In this document: in pieces, positions 51,461 to 61,803 of the stretch | How the letters are laid out: each line of letters opens with the position of its first letter | Position numbering within the stretch: the stretch's first letter is position 1 | From: Gammaproteobacteria bacterium | Lineage (GTDB): Bacteria; Pseudomonadota; Gammaproteobacteria; Ga0077554; Ga007554 | Length of the DNA: 64,000 nucleotides | Reading direction: 5' to 3' | NCBI GenBank assembly: GCA_040183005.1 | Contig: JAMPIW010000004.1 | Span: 124,001 to 188,000 of the forward strand | Translations under genes and position numbers: made by a program | Notes under the pieces: generated by a model | Told to the model about the DNA's origin: nothing | Databases searched by the model: none | Seen by the model: the letters and a program-made list of their open reading frames with translations, nothing else

Positions 51461-52897
51461 TCAACGATGAATAGCTCGCCCATCCACCGCCAGCGCTGCC
51501 TCGCGGAAGGCTTCGCTGAGGGTGGGGTGGGCGTGGGTGGTGCGGGCGATGTCTTCGGCGCTGGCGTGGAACTCCATGGCGGTGACGGCCTCGGCGATCA
51601 TTTCCGAGGCTTGGGGGCCGAGGATGTGTGCGCCGAGGATGCGGTCGGTGCGGGCGTCGGCGAGGATCTTAACCATGCCGCGCGCATCGCCCAGGGCGCG
51701 GGCGCGGCCGTTGGCGCTGAAGGGAAACATGCCTTCGCGAAAGTCCACGCCGTCCGCGCGCAGTTCTTGCGTGGTCTTACCCACCCAGGCGATCTCGGGT
51801 GAGGTGTAGATCACCCACGGGATGGTGGCATAACTCACCTCGCTGAATTGCCCGGCGATACGCTCCGCCACGGCGATTCCTTCTTCCGAAGCCTTGTGTG
51901 CCAGCATGGGGCCGCGCACCACGTCGCCGATGGCGTAGATGCCGGGCAGACTGGTAAGGCAGTGCTCGTCCACGATGATAAAACCTTGTTCGTCCAGCTT
52001 GAGGCCTGCCCCTTCGGCATTGAGTCCTGCTGTGTTGGGCTGACGGCCGGTGGCGACCAGCAGGCGGTCGAAGACCCGCTTGTGTTCGCCTTCTTTATCT
52101 TCATAAACAAGTGTGACCTGTTTTTTGCTGGTGCGCACGTGTTTGATCTGCGCACCCAAGAGGATGTTTAACCCTTGCGCAGTGAACAGCCGGTAGGCCT
52201 CGGCGGCTAGCTGTTCTTCGACGCGCGGAAGAAAGGCGTTGCTGCGATTGAACATTTCAACCTGCGCGCCGAGCCGCCGCCAGACGCTGCCCAGCTCCAC
52301 GGCGATCACGCCGGCACCGATAATCCCCAGGCGCTTGGGCGTCTCAGCAAATTCCAGTGCGCCGGTGGAATCGACAATCAGGTTGCCATCGACAGGCGCA
52401 AGGGGATGCGGTGCTGATATCGAGCCTGTTGCAATGATGATGTTTTTCGCGTCTACGGTGTGGCTGTTTTTCTCATCCCTTTTTCCCGCCGCATCTTGCG
52501 GAATGATCTCTACCTGATTATTGCCCAGCAACTGGCCATGCCCTTGCAGCCAGTCGATCTTGTGTTTGGCAAACAGCAGGGCGATTCCGTCGGTGAGGGT
52601 ATGCACGATGCCGTCCTTGCGCGCGACCATCGCCGGGACATCCATCGTTGCACCTTGGACTTTGATGCCATGCGCCGCCAATTCGTGCTGGATTTGATAA
52701 TAGTGATGCGAGGAATCCAGCAATGCCTTGGAGGGGATGCAGCCGACATTGAGACAGGTGCCACCCAACGCGGGCCTTCCCTGCTTGTCGCACCAGTTGT
52801 CGACGCATGCCGTGCGCAGGCCAAGCTGGGCGCAACGGATCGCGGCGACATAGCCGCCCGGCCCACCACCAATCACAACTACATCGTAGTTATCCAT
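51461..52897 (-). CDS. lpdA: Dihydrolipoamide dehydrogenase (E3)
   Basis: A 478-residue flavoenzyme that reoxidises dihydrolipoamide in 2-oxoacid dehydrogenase complexes. FAD-binding DVVVIGGGPGGYVAAIRCAQ, redox-active disulfide GGTCLNVGCIPSKALL, NAD-binding GIIGAGVIAVELGSVW, IYAIGDVVRGPMLAHKA, and the C-terminal HAHPTLSEAF base pair are all present. It follows sucB by three bases, so it is the E3 of the 2-oxoglutarate dehydrogenase complex, possibly shared with other complexes. Confidence 0.97.
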   Translation of the reverse strand: MDNYDVVVIGGGPGGYVAAIRCAQLGLRTACVDNWCDKQGRPALGGTCLNVGCIPSKALLDSSHHYYQIQHELAAHGIKVQGATMDVPAMVARKDGIVHTLTDGIALLFAKHKIDWLQGHGQLLGNNQVEIIPQDAAGKRDEKNSHTVDAKNIIIATGSISAPHPLAPVDGNLIVDSTGALEFAETPKRLGIIGAGVIAVELGSVWRRLGAQVEMFNRSNAFLPRVEEQLAAEAYRLFTAQGLNILLGAQIKHVRTSKKQVTLVYEDKEGEHKRVFDRLLVATGRQPNTAGLNAEGAGLKLDEQGFIIVDEHCLTSLPGIYAIGDVVRGPMLAHKASEEGIAVAERIAGQFSEVSYATIPWVIYTSPEIAWVGKTTQELRADGVDFREGMFPFSANGRARALGDARGMVKILADARTDRILGAHILGPQASEMIAEAVTAMEFHASAEDIARTTHAHPTLSEAFREAALAVDGRAIHR

Positions 52898-52900
52898 GGA

Positions 52901-54079
52901 TTACACCTGCAAGAGCATACGGGTGGGATCTTCCAGCGCTGCTTTTATCGCCACCAGAAAACGCACCGCCTCCTGGCCGTCGATGATGCGATGATCGTAG
53001 GAAACGGCGAGATACATCATGGGGCGGATGACAATTTGACCGTCCACCACCACGGCACGCTCCTCAATCTTGTGCATACCTAGAATGGCGCTTTGCGGCG
53101 GATTCAGGATGGGTGTTGAGAGCATTGATCCGAATATGCCGCCATTGGTGATGGTAAATGTGCCGCCGGTGAGTTCTTCCATGGACAGCTTTCCATCCCG
53201 CGCCTTTTGCGCGTATTCCGTCACCCGCAATTCCAGGTCGGCGAAAGACAAGGCGTCAGTATCGTGGATGATGGGTACTACCAGGCCGCGCGGCGTGCTC
53301 ACGGCCACGCCAATGTCATAATAGCCGTGATAGATAATATCATTGCCGTCGATGGAGGCGTTGATCACCGGAAATTGTTTGAGGGCGTCGGTGGCGGCCT
53401 TGATGAAGAAGGACATGAAGCCGAGTTTGACGTTGTACTTTTTCTGAAAGTCCTGCTGGTAGCGGGTGCGCAGCTCCATCACGGGCTGCATGTTGACCTC
53501 GTTAAAGGTGGTCAACATGGCGGCGCTGTGTTGTGCCTGCACCAGCCGCTCGGCGATGCGCGCGCGCAAACGCGTCATGGGAACGCGCTGCTCAATGCGG
53601 CCCGAGGTGGATTCTGGGGGCGTGCTTACTGGCGGTGTCGCCACTGGTGCTGCTGTGGCGTGCTCAAGATGACGCAGCACATCTTCCTTGGTAATGCGCC
53701 CGCCACGGCCTGTACCCGCAACTTGCGTGGCATCCAGTTGATGTTCGGCGACCATCTTGCGTACCGCCGGGCTCAGCGCTTGCAGCACAAGCTGGGGCGC
53801 TGGCATGGCTGCAGTTGCACGCGTCTCGAGTGGCTGGGTCTGTGCGGTATCGACAATGGCAATCACCTCGTTGCTTTTGACAATCGCGCCGTCGCTCTTC
53901 TTTATCTCGGCAAGCACGCCATCTTGCGGTGCGCCGATTTCGAGCACTACCTTGTCGGTTTCAAGGTCAATGAGATTTTCATCGCGGCGGACAAATTCGC
54001 CCACTTTTTTATGCCACCGCACCAGCGTGCCTTCCGTTATGGATTCCGACAATACAGGTACTTTCACTTCGATCAGCAT
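52901..54079 (-). CDS. sucB: 2-oxoglutarate dehydrogenase E2, dihydrolipoamide succinyltransferase
   Basis: The E2 core of the 2-oxoglutarate dehydrogenase complex, 392 residues. The single lipoyl domain has the lipoylated lysine in [11 protein letters not shown]. The E3-binding domain is [20 protein letters not shown]. The catalytic domain ends with [16 protein letters not shown] (active-site His). The ATG at 54079 follows GGAG; an in-frame codon six residues upstream is less likely. It starts ten bases after sucA. Confidence 0.97.
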   Translation of the reverse strand: MLIEVKVPVLSESITEGTLVRWHKKVGEFVRRDENLIDLETDKVVLEIGAPQDGVLAEIKKSDGAIVKSNEVIAIVDTAQTQPLETRATAAMPAPQLVLQALSPAVRKMVAEHQLDATQVAGTGRGGRITKEDVLRHLEHATAAPVATPPVSTPPESTSGRIEQRVPMTRLRARIAERLVQAQHSAAMLTTFNEVNMQPVMELRTRYQQDFQKKYNVKLGFMSFFIKAATDALKQFPVINASIDGNDIIYHGYYDIGVAVSTPRGLVVPIIHDTDALSFADLELRVTEYAQKARDGKLSMEELTGGTFTITNGGIFGSMLSTPILNPPQSAILGMHKIEERAVVVDGQIVIRPMMYLAVSYDHRIIDGQEAVRFLVAIKAALEDPTRMLLQV

Positions 54080-54089
54080 AAATACTCCA

Positions 54090-56939
54090 TCAAGCAATGC
54101 GTTTCTTTTCTGCCACGGTATTTTTTGAAAATTCCAGCGCTGTATTAATCAGTTGGGTTTGTTGTTCCAAATGCTTGCTCAAATAGCCTTCGGCGGGGGC
54201 GGAATAACTCGGTCGTCCGGCATAGCTCAAGGTCTGTTTGGGCTGGAGGTGTTCGCGCAGGCAGTGTTGCATATAATTCCACGCGCCTTGGTTCTCGGGC
54301 TCTTCCTGGCACCATACCACCTCGCGCGCCTTGCGGAAACGGCCAAGCTCCTGACGCAGCTCATCCGTGGGCAAGGGATGGAGCTGCTCAATACGGATGA
54401 TGGCGATATCGTCGATCTTGCGCGTGCGGCGCACCTCCAGCAGCTCATAATATATCTTGCCGCTGCATACCACGACGCGTTTTACTGTGTTCACATCAAG
54501 GGTGTCGCATTCACCTATCACGTTTTTGAAACCGGAGGTGGCAAGCTCCTCCAAGCGAGAGGTGGCCAGCTTGTGCCGCAGCAAGTTCTTGGGTGTCATG
54601 ACGATGAGTGGCTTGCGGTAAGGCCGCAGCATCTGGCGCCGCAGCAGGTGAAATATCTGCGCAGGCGTGGACGGCACACAAACCTGCATGTTGTCATGCG
54701 AGCAAAGTTGCAGATAGCGTTCGAGCCGGGCGGAAGAATGTTCCGGCCCCTGGCCGTCATAGCCATGCGGGAGAAACAGTGTGAGGCCGCACAAACGCCC
54801 CCATTTGACTTCGCCGGAGCTGATGAATTGATCGATGACCACCTGCGCGCCGTTGGCAAAATCGCCAAACTGTGCCTCCCATATCACCAATGACTCAGGC
54901 GAGGCTGTCGCATAGCCATATTCGAATCCGAGCACGGCCTCTTCAGACAGCAAGGAGTCGATGACGATAAAGTGCTGTGCCTGATTATCCGCCATGTGTT
55001 GCAGAGGCACATACGTGCTGCCATCCTCCTGATGGTGCAGCACGGCATGGCGATGAAAGAATGTGCCGCGGCCGCTGTCCTGCCCGGAAATCCGCACTGG
55101 ATACCCGCTCTTGAGCAGAGTGGCATAGGCCAGGGTTTCTGCAAAACCCCAGTCCATCGGCAGTTTGCCGGTGGACATGTCGTGCCGGTCTGTCATGATC
55201 TTGGCCACTCGCGGATGTAACTTGAAATCATCAGGCAGTTGCAGTAGTTGCTCTGAAAGCATCCTGATTTCATCCGTGGACACGCGGGTATCTGTGGGGT
55301 GTTGCCAGTGCTTCCCCAAATAAGGCGTCCAGTTCACCGCGTATTGATTGTCCACGCCAGCGTGAATCTCCCGCGCCACGCTGCGGCCTTCATCCAGGGC
55401 AGTCCTGTAATCGGCGACCATGGCCTCGGCTTCATGCGCGGTGATTGCGCTTTCACCGATCAGGCGTTCGGCATAGAGCTTGGCCACCCGCGGGTGCTGA
55501 TGGATCTTCCGATACATGAGGGGTTGCGTCACCGCCGGCTCGTCGGCCTCGTTATGCCCATGGCGGCGGTAACACACCAGGTCGATCACCACATCGCGGT
55601 TAAATTGCATGCGATAGTCGAGTGCCAGGTGAGTGACATAGGTCACCGCTTCGGGATCATCGCCATTAACATGAAAGATCGGTGCCTGCACCATCCGCGC
55701 CACATCCGTGCAATACACACTGGAGCGGGCATCATGGGGATCGCTCATGGTAAAGCCGATCTGGTTGTTGATAATGATATGCACGGTGCCGCCAGTGGTA
55801 TAACCGCGAGCCTGCGACATATTCAAGGTTTCCATCACCACGCCCTGCCCGGCAAAGGCGGCGTCACCGTGAATCAATACCGGCAACACCTGATTGCCCG
55901 CAAGATCCCTGCGCCGGTGCTGGCGGGCGCGTACCGAGCCTTCCACAACCGGATCGACGATTTCCAGGTGCGAAGGATTAAAGGCCAGCGCCACATGCAC
56001 CGCCCCGCCAGGTGTGCTGATATCGGAGGAGAATCCCTGGTGATATTTCACATCGCCGCAGGAATGCCTGCTGGTGAGATCGCACTTGCCCTCGAATTCC
56101 ATGAACAGATCCCTGGGTGATTTGCCCATGATATTCACCAGCACATTAAGGCGGCCGCGGTGCGCCATGCCTATCACCACCTCTCGCACGTTTTGTCCGC
56201 CCGCACGCTGGATGACCTCATGCAGCAAGGGAATGAGGCTTTCCCCGCCTTCCAGGGAAAATCTTTTTTGACCAACGTATTTGGAGTGCAGGTATTGTTC
56301 AATGCCATCGGCAGCGGTGAGCCTTTCCAGAATCCGCCTCTTGAACTCGGGTGAAAGCTCCGGCTGGCCGTGACTGTTCTCCAGGCGTTTTTGTATCCAG
56401 CGTTTTTGTTCTGTATCGGTGATATGCATATAGTCGGCACCGATGTGCCCGCAGTAGATCTCCTGCAAGCGTTGCAGGATGTCGCGCAACGTGGCCTGGG
56501 CAGGACCTTCCAGGGAGCCGGTACTGAAAAGGGTGTTCATGTCGGCTTCTGTGAGGCTGTGAAAGGCAAGATCGAGATCTGGCAACGGGACGTGTTCGGT
56601 CAGGCCCAGCGGTTCAACATCGGCCTGTTGGTGCCCGCGCACGCGGTAGGCATCGATGAGTTGCAGCACGGCGACTTGCTTGCCGACCTGCTCCGCCACT
56701 GAATGGTCAGGCGCTGCCCTCTTGGCTACCCCTTTGGAGTGCTGGATAAACATGTGGCGGATGGCTTCGTGATCGGGTTCCTGGAACGCCGCCGCGGCGA
56801 ACGGCTGCAAACCCTCAAAATAGTGCCGCCATGCCGGATCGATGGAGGCCGGATCGTTCAGGAAGCGGCGATAAATCTCTTCGACAAAGCCGGCGTTGCC
56901 TGCATAAAGGTAACTGTTATCCGAATCCTGATTCGCCAT
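54090..56939 (-). CDS. sucA: 2-oxoglutarate dehydrogenase E1
   Basis: The TPP-dependent E1 component of the citric-acid-cycle complex, 949 residues. The N-terminal segment [42 protein letters not shown]-binding [18 protein letters not shown] with NNQIGF, and the C-terminal [18 protein letters not shown] are typical. It is the first gene of sucA-sucB-lpdA. The gene order is the standard one for a complete oxoglutarate dehydrogenase operon. Confidence 0.98.
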   Translation of the reverse strand: MANQDSDNSYLYAGNAGFVEEIYRRFLNDPASIDPAWRHYFEGLQPFAAAAFQEPDHEAIRHMFIQHSKGVAKRAAPDHSVAEQVGKQVAVLQLIDAYRVRGHQQADVEPLGLTEHVPLPDLDLAFHSLTEADMNTLFSTGSLEGPAQATLRDILQRLQEIYCGHIGADYMHITDTEQKRWIQKRLENSHGQPELSPEFKRRILERLTAADGIEQYLHSKYVGQKRFSLEGGESLIPLLHEVIQRAGGQNVREVVIGMAHRGRLNVLVNIMGKSPRDLFMEFEGKCDLTSRHSCGDVKYHQGFSSDISTPGGAVHVALAFNPSHLEIVDPVVEGSVRARQHRRRDLAGNQVLPVLIHGDAAFAGQGVVMETLNMSQARGYTTGGTVHIIINNQIGFTMSDPHDARSSVYCTDVARMVQAPIFHVNGDDPEAVTYVTHLALDYRMQFNRDVVIDLVCYRRHGHNEADEPAVTQPLMYRKIHQHPRVAKLYAERLIGESAITAHEAEAMVADYRTALDEGRSVAREIHAGVDNQYAVNWTPYLGKHWQHPTDTRVSTDEIRMLSEQLLQLPDDFKLHPRVAKIMTDRHDMSTGKLPMDWGFAETLAYATLLKSGYPVRISGQDSGRGTFFHRHAVLHHQEDGSTYVPLQHMADNQAQHFIVIDSLLSEEAVLGFEYGYATASPESLVIWEAQFGDFANGAQVVIDQFISSGEVKWGRLCGLTLFLPHGYDGQGPEHSSARLERYLQLCSHDNMQVCVPSTPAQIFHLLRRQMLRPYRKPLIVMTPKNLLRHKLATSRLEELATSGFKNVIGECDTLDVNTVKRVVVCSGKIYYELLEVRRTRKIDDIAIIRIEQLHPLPTDELRQELGRFRKAREVVWCQEEPENQGAWNYMQHCLREHLQPKQTLSYAGRPSYSAPAEGYLSKHLEQQTQLINTALEFSKNTVAEKKRIA

Positions 56940-57029
56940 GTCCTGGTATAGCCTTTCTTGTGTTAAGAAAACCCCGTCACTACTTTTTCGCCCGCTTGCC
57001 TCATTAACTTTAATGGCTGCGCCAATTCC

Positions 57030-57368
57030 CTATTGCGAAGCCAGCTCATTTTCCAGTTTGAGGGTATGTTTTTTGGTCAGATCCAGAAAGAGCCCGGTAT
57101 TACCTATATCCTCGTAGATAGGGTCACCCTGGTCATCCTCGGCGATCACGCGATTGCCCGGCACATAAGGCAGCGCCGCCTCCAGTTCGTCCAGCGCTGC
57201 GGACAGCAAATTGGTGATAATCTGCGTCTCCGTGACAGCCGGGTACATCTCCGCCAGTGCCGCAATCCGTGCAGCATCGTGTATCGGAAGCCTGACATGA
57301 TGTTCTTGTGCGGCAAATTTGGCGTGAGGGGCGGTTTCCCACTCTGTTATCAAGTTCTTAATCTTCAT
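57030..57368 (-). CDS. Conserved small protein of unknown function
   Basis: A 112-residue acidic cytosolic protein (no signal peptide). Visible features are VRLPIHDAARIAALAEMYPA, IITNLLSAALDELEAALPYV and GDPIYEDIGNTGLFLDLTKKH. It resembles small proteins of Pseudomonas and relatives often annotated, without clear proof, as type 1 pili tip component. The HDAARIAALAEMYP helix and the following LLSAALDELE helix could form a ribbon-helix-helix-like unit, but that is a guess. It lies between sucA and the second miniature element. Confidence 0.65.
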   Translation of the reverse strand: MKIKNLITEWETAPHAKFAAQEHHVRLPIHDAARIAALAEMYPAVTETQIITNLLSAALDELEAALPYVPGNRVIAEDDQGDPIYEDIGNTGLFLDLTKKHTLKLENELASQ

Positions 57369-57400
57369 TTGAAGTTCTCCTTGATGCTGGCAATATCTGA

Positions 57401-57678
57401 ACCTAATAACGGCAGTTGACCGCTTTTTTGGGCGGTTAGCAATATGTTTTTGAACGGGTTCTTTATATTTTGCGAGTTCATCTTTCTGGTGAGCCCGCTA
57501 CGGAGCGGATTGCACGGTTTTCAGTGCGCATGGCAGCGTTGCAACTCCTTGGAATGGCATTGCCACCTTCACGGTGGAACAACCATTCCGCGTCGTTGCG
57601 CCTCATTGTGCCCTTCACGGGTATGCCCTGCACCCCGAAAACCGCACACCCCACCCCGTCCAACTGCCGTTTTTAGGT
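57401..57678 (-). mobile_element. Miniature inverted-repeat element, copy 2 (278 bp, TGA duplication)
   Basis: It is inverted relative to copy 1 (19615-19852) and shares with it the ends ACCTAA.AACGGCAGTTG and CAACTGCCGTTTTTAGGT and most of the interior. TGA at 57398-57400 and 57679-57681 is the 3-bp duplication. Compared with copy 1 it has two extra short hairpins with CCTTCACGG cores (57567-57581 and 57611-57621). No gene is inside. It separates the small unknown gene from uvrD. Confidence 0.86.
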
Positions 57679-57735
57679 TGAAATGGTATCAGAGTCTTTC
57701 AAAATATGACCCATCGAATCTGGTAGAATTCAATT

Positions 57736-59883
57736 ATGGACGTTTCTTATATTCTCGATGACCTTAACGATGCCCAGCGCGAGGCCGTGGCCGCGCCTCC
57801 CGGCCATCTGCTGATACTGGCTGGCGCGGGCAGCGGCAAGACGCGCGTGCTGGTGCACCGCATGGCGTGGTTGATTGGCGTGGAGGATGTCTCGCCACAC
57901 AGTATCCTGGCGGTGACCTTTACAAATAAGGCCGCTACGGAAATGCGGGGACGCATTGAACAGATGCTCAATCTCTCGGCGGGCGGGCTGTGGGTGGGCA
58001 CGTTTCATGGTCTGGCGCACCGCCTGCTGCGTACCCACTGGCGTGAGGCGGGTCTGCCGCAGGCGTTTCAAATTCTCGATAGCGACGATCAATACCGCGT
58101 GGTGCGCCGCATCATCAAGGCGCTGGAACTGGACGAGGCGCGCTGGCCACCCAAGCAGGCGCAGTGGTTCATCAACGGCCGCAAGGACGAGGGCCTGCGT
58201 CCGCATCACATCCCGGACAATGGCGACCCCTTCACGCGCCAGATGGTCCGCATCTACCAAGCTTACGAGGAGACCTGTCAGCGAGGCGGGATGGTGGATT
58301 TCGCCGAACTGCTGCTGCGCGCGCTGGAAATGTGGCAGAAGCACCCCGAGGTGCTCGCCCACTACCGGCAGCGCTTCCGCCATGTCCTGGTGGATGAGTT
58401 TCAGGACACCAATGCCATCCAGTATGCCTGGATCAAGCTGCTCGCCGGGGACACCGGCAAGCTGTTCATCGTCGGCGACGACGACCAGTCGATCTACGGC
58501 TGGCGCGGAGCGCGCGTCGAGAATCTCCAGAGCTTTAGTGAAGATTTCCCCTCCACCCGCGTGCTGCGTCTGGAGCAGAACTACCGCTCCACTGGCGTGA
58601 TTCTCGCTGCCGCCAATGCCCTGATCACTAACAACCAGGGCCGCCTTGGCAAGAATCTGTGGACTGCGGGTGAGCAGGGTGAGCCGATCCAGTTTTATAC
58701 CGCCTTTAATGACCTCGACGAGGCGCGTTTCATCGTGGAGCGCATCCGGCAGTGGGTGGAGCAGGGCAATGCGCGCCGCGAGGCAGCGCTGCTATATCGC
58801 TCCAACGCGCAGTCGCGGGTGCTGGAGGAGGCGCTGCTGAGCGCCGGGATGCCTTATCGGGTGTACGGCGGCCTGCGTTTTTTCGAACGCGCCGAGATCA
58901 AGGACGCACTGGCCTACCTGCGCCTGATCGCCAACCGCGAGGATGACAGCTCATTTGAACGGGTGGTGAACACGCCCACGCGTGGCATTGGTGAGCGTGG
59001 CTTGGGGCTGGTGCGCGACCATGCCCGGCAACATAACACCTCGATGTGGCAGGCGGCGCACGGCGCAGGTGCCAAAGCTGTTGCCGCCTTCATCGAACTC
59101 ATCGAACGGCTCGCGTGCGATACGGAAGGATTTGCGCTCGCCGAGCAGGTTGAGCATGTGGTGGCGCGCAGCGGCCTGCTTGACCATTACCGCAAGGAAA
59201 AGAGCGAAAAGGGAGAGGCGCGGGTCGAAAATCTGGAAGAGCTGGTCAACGCGGCGCGTCAGTTCCAGTACGACGCGGATTCCGGCATGACGCCGCTCCA
59301 GGCGTTCCTCTCGCACGCCGCGCTGGAGGCGGGCGAGGGCCAAGGCAATGCCTGGGATGATTGTGTGCAGCTCATGACCCTGCATTCGGCCAAGGGGCTG
59401 GAATTCCCGCTGGTGTTTCTGTGCGGCATGGAAGAGGGCCTGTTCCCGCACCAGATGTCCGCCCAGGAGCCGGGACGGCTGGAGGAGGAGCGTCGCTTGT
59501 GCTATGTGGGCATCACCCGCGCGCGCAAACACCTGTTCCTGACCTGTGCCGAGCGGCGCCGCCTGCATGGCACGGAAGCCTATCCACAGCCCTCGCGGTT
59601 TATCGGCGAAATCCCCGCCGAACTGTTGCGCGAGGTTCGTCCACGCGCTTCCGTTACCCGTCCTCTCTCCGCCGGCGGCTATGCCGGTCACCGCATGGAT
59701 GAACCTCCCACCGACGCACTGATTCGCCCGCGCCTGGGTAGCCGCGTAACGCACGGCAAATTCGGCGAGGGCGTCATCCTTGGCTACGAAGGTCAGGGCG
59801 AACACGCTCGCGTACAGGTCAATTTCAAGCATACCGGCAGCAAGTGGCTGGTGATGGCGTATGCCAACCTGCAAGTGGCTTAG
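57736..59883 (+). CDS. uvrD: DNA helicase II UvrD
   Basis: A 715-residue superfamily 1 helicase for nucleotide excision and mismatch repair. Walker A LILAGAGSGKTRVLVHR, TFTNKAATEMRGRI, VDEFQDTNAIQY, DDDQSIYGWRGA, LEQNYRS, LMTLHSAKGLEFPLVFLCGM, GLFPHQ and YVGITRARK are all present in order. The C-terminal Tudor-like segment (LGSRVTHGKFGEGVILGYEG) binds RNA polymerase in the E. coli protein. Length and domain order are normal. Confidence 0.97.
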   Translation: MDVSYILDDLNDAQREAVAAPPGHLLILAGAGSGKTRVLVHRMAWLIGVEDVSPHSILAVTFTNKAATEMRGRIEQMLNLSAGGLWVGTFHGLAHRLLRTHWREAGLPQAFQILDSDDQYRVVRRIIKALELDEARWPPKQAQWFINGRKDEGLRPHHIPDNGDPFTRQMVRIYQAYEETCQRGGMVDFAELLLRALEMWQKHPEVLAHYRQRFRHVLVDEFQDTNAIQYAWIKLLAGDTGKLFIVGDDDQSIYGWRGARVENLQSFSEDFPSTRVLRLEQNYRSTGVILAAANALITNNQGRLGKNLWTAGEQGEPIQFYTAFNDLDEARFIVERIRQWVEQGNARREAALLYRSNAQSRVLEEALLSAGMPYRVYGGLRFFERAEIKDALAYLRLIANREDDSSFERVVNTPTRGIGERGLGLVRDHARQHNTSMWQAAHGAGAKAVAAFIELIERLACDTEGFALAEQVEHVVARSGLLDHYRKEKSEKGEARVENLEELVNAARQFQYDADSGMTPLQAFLSHAALEAGEGQGNAWDDCVQLMTLHSAKGLEFPLVFLCGMEEGLFPHQMSAQEPGRLEEERRLCYVGITRARKHLFLTCAERRRLHGTEAYPQPSRFIGEIPAELLREVRPRASVTRPLSAGGYAGHRMDEPPTDALIRPRLGSRVTHGKFGEGVILGYEGQGEHARVQVNFKHTGSKWLVMAYANLQVA

Positions 59884-59893
59884 GCGCCTAATG

Positions 59894-60059
59894 CTAAAAA
59901 CGGCCACTCACTACAGTGTGTGCAGAGAATGCAGAGGAAAAACAAAAGCTTGATAAGGTGTGCTGTGTCCCCTGCTGGGAAGATGTGTTTGTTGCGCTAC
60001 CCCTCAGAATTTCTTTGCGTCCTCGGCGTTCTCTGCGGTTCAATAGCTTCTTTCTAGAA
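59894..60059. repeat. Inverted-repeat element between uvrD and pilS
   Basis: Left arm GCAGAGAATGCAGAGGAAA (59922-59940) pairs imperfectly with the right arm that includes CCTCGGCGTTCTCTGC (60021-60036). The right arm read on the minus strand, ACCGCAGAGAACGCCGAGG, is a widely dispersed repeat motif of proteobacterial and cyanobacterial genomes. The left edge CTAAAAACGGCC (59894-59905) recalls the end of the ACCTAAAAACGG element. Confidence 0.6.
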
Positions 60060-60136
60060 TAATTCGCCAATGTACTGGAACCCTTTAGAGTATTAACCTT
60101 CTGGCCGATACAATTCCAGTAACAACGGAATTCATC

Positions 60137-60153
60137 TACCCTAAAGGGCACAA
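60137..60153 (+). repeat. 17-nt hairpin motif before pilS
   Basis: TACCCTAAAGGGCACAA differs from the second ntrX leader copy (93-109) at one position. It ends five bases before the pilS ATG, so it overlaps the ribosome-binding region (AAAAGGA). Confidence 0.7.
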
Positions 60154-60158
60154 AAGGA

Positions 60159-61802
60159 ATGCTCGCCAGGACGCTCGACCAGCACCCTAATGCGCACACA
60201 CCAGCGGATACTGTCAGCCAGGGTTTTTCCAACACCTGGCGGCTGTTGCATCTGCTGAATATCTATCGCGTTGCGATTGCCACTCTGTTTGTCATCCTAC
60301 CCTGGGCCGGTGCTGAAATAAGGCTGCTGGGCGATGTGGCCCCCGCGCTATTTTCGACTGTGAGCGCGGCGTACCTGATATTCGGCATCAGCAGCGTTGT
60401 GGCCACCCGCTGGCGCTGGCCTGCCTTTAAGGCTCAGGTTTTCACACAGGTATTGGTGGATATCCTTGCCATCACGTTGATCATGCACGCCAGCGGGGGT
60501 GTCGGCAGCGGGCTGGGCATGCTGTTGTTGATCGCCATTGCCGGCGGCGGTATTTTGATGCCGGGACGCACCGCGATTCTGTTCGCCGCCACGGCCACGC
60601 TGGCCGTACTCGCCGAACAGATATACGCCCAGGTGGCATTCACTCCCTCTTTGCCCAACTACACACAGGCCGGTCTGCTGGGCGCGACGTTTTTCGCCAC
60701 GGCACTTTTGACGCACGTGCTGGCCCGACGCATCCGCGACACGGAGAACCTGGCGGCGCAGCGTGGGGTTGATCTGGCGAATATGCAACAGCTCACCGAG
60801 TACATCATTCAGCGCATGCAAACCGGCGTGCTCGTTGTCGATGCGCAGGAAAAAGTGCGCCTGATGAATGAATCGGCGCGACATCTGCTGGATGTCCCCG
60901 CCGCCAAGGCCGCAAACCCGATGCTTGAGCAGATTTCTCCTGTGCTTGCCGGTCAATTACATGTCTGGCGGGCCTATCCCGAAGAGGAGCCGCATACCTT
61001 CCGCCCCAACGCGACTGCCGCCGCTCTGTTGCCGCGCTTTGCGCGCATGGAAACAGGCCCGTCCTCGGGTATCCTCGTTTTTCTGGAAGATACCGCTGTG
61101 ATGGCACAACAGGCGCAGCAGATGAAGCTGGCCTCACTAGGCCGGCTCACCGCCAGTATCGCTCATGAAATACGCAATCCGCTGGGCGCTATCAGCCACG
61201 CCGGTCAACTGCTTGCTGAGTCTCCCGCCCTGGATAAAAACGATGTGCGTCTTACACAGATCATCAGCGAACAATCGCAACGCGTGAATGCGATCATCGA
61301 GAACGTGATGCAACTCAGCCGCCGTGATCGTTCCCGTCCGCAGGAGTTTGCCCTTAAACCCTGGCTGGAGCGGTTTGCCGAGGAATTTCGGGCCAGCGAG
61401 AATATCTCAGCGGAATGGCTGGGCATCGATATAGACCCACCGTATGTCGAAGTTCGTATTGATCCCAGCCAGTTGCACCAGATTCTTTGGAATCTGTGCG
61501 AGAATGCGTTGCGCCATAGCGCCGATCGCCCACAAGTTGAATTGCGTGGTGGTCTGGTGCCAGAGAGCCATGTCCCCTTTCTTGAGGTGCTCGACAGCGG
61601 CCCTGGTATCACAGCAGATGCCGCCGAACACATCTTCGAGCCCTTCTTTACTACCAACCCCAAGGGCACCGGCCTGGGACTGTATATTTCCCGTGAACTA
61701 TGCGAATGCAACCAGGCACGCCTTAATTACCGCGCACGGACGAACGGCGGGAGCTGTTTTCGTATCACCTTTGCCGACCCCCGGCGCAGACAGGTAGCTT
61801 AG
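60159..61802 (+). CDS. pilS: PilS-type sensor histidine kinase
   Basis: A 547-residue membrane kinase that controls type IV pilin expression through PilR. About six hydrophobic segments occupy residues 30-190 (IYRVAIATLFVILPW, FSTVSAAYLIFGISSVVA, VLVDILAITLIMHAS, GLGMLLLIAIAGGGILM and others). A PAS-like domain follows (TGVLVVDAQEKVRLMNESAR). The kinase core has MKLASLGRLTASIAHEIRNP with the H-box His, LWNLCENALRHS (N-box), EVLDSGPGIT and GTGLGLYISRELCE. It is one base from pilR. No pilin gene is nearby. Confidence 0.92.
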   Translation: MLARTLDQHPNAHTPADTVSQGFSNTWRLLHLLNIYRVAIATLFVILPWAGAEIRLLGDVAPALFSTVSAAYLIFGISSVVATRWRWPAFKAQVFTQVLVDILAITLIMHASGGVGSGLGMLLLIAIAGGGILMPGRTAILFAATATLAVLAEQIYAQVAFTPSLPNYTQAGLLGATFFATALLTHVLARRIRDTENLAAQRGVDLANMQQLTEYIIQRMQTGVLVVDAQEKVRLMNESARHLLDVPAAKAANPMLEQISPVLAGQLHVWRAYPEEEPHTFRPNATAAALLPRFARMETGPSSGILVFLEDTAVMAQQAQQMKLASLGRLTASIAHEIRNPLGAISHAGQLLAESPALDKNDVRLTQIISEQSQRVNAIIENVMQLSRRDRSRPQEFALKPWLERFAEEFRASENISAEWLGIDIDPPYVEVRIDPSQLHQILWNLCENALRHSADRPQVELRGGLVPESHVPFLEVLDSGPGITADAAEHIFEPFFTTNPKGTGLGLYISRELCECNQARLNYRARTNGGSCFRITFADPRRRQVA

Positions 61803-61803
61803 A

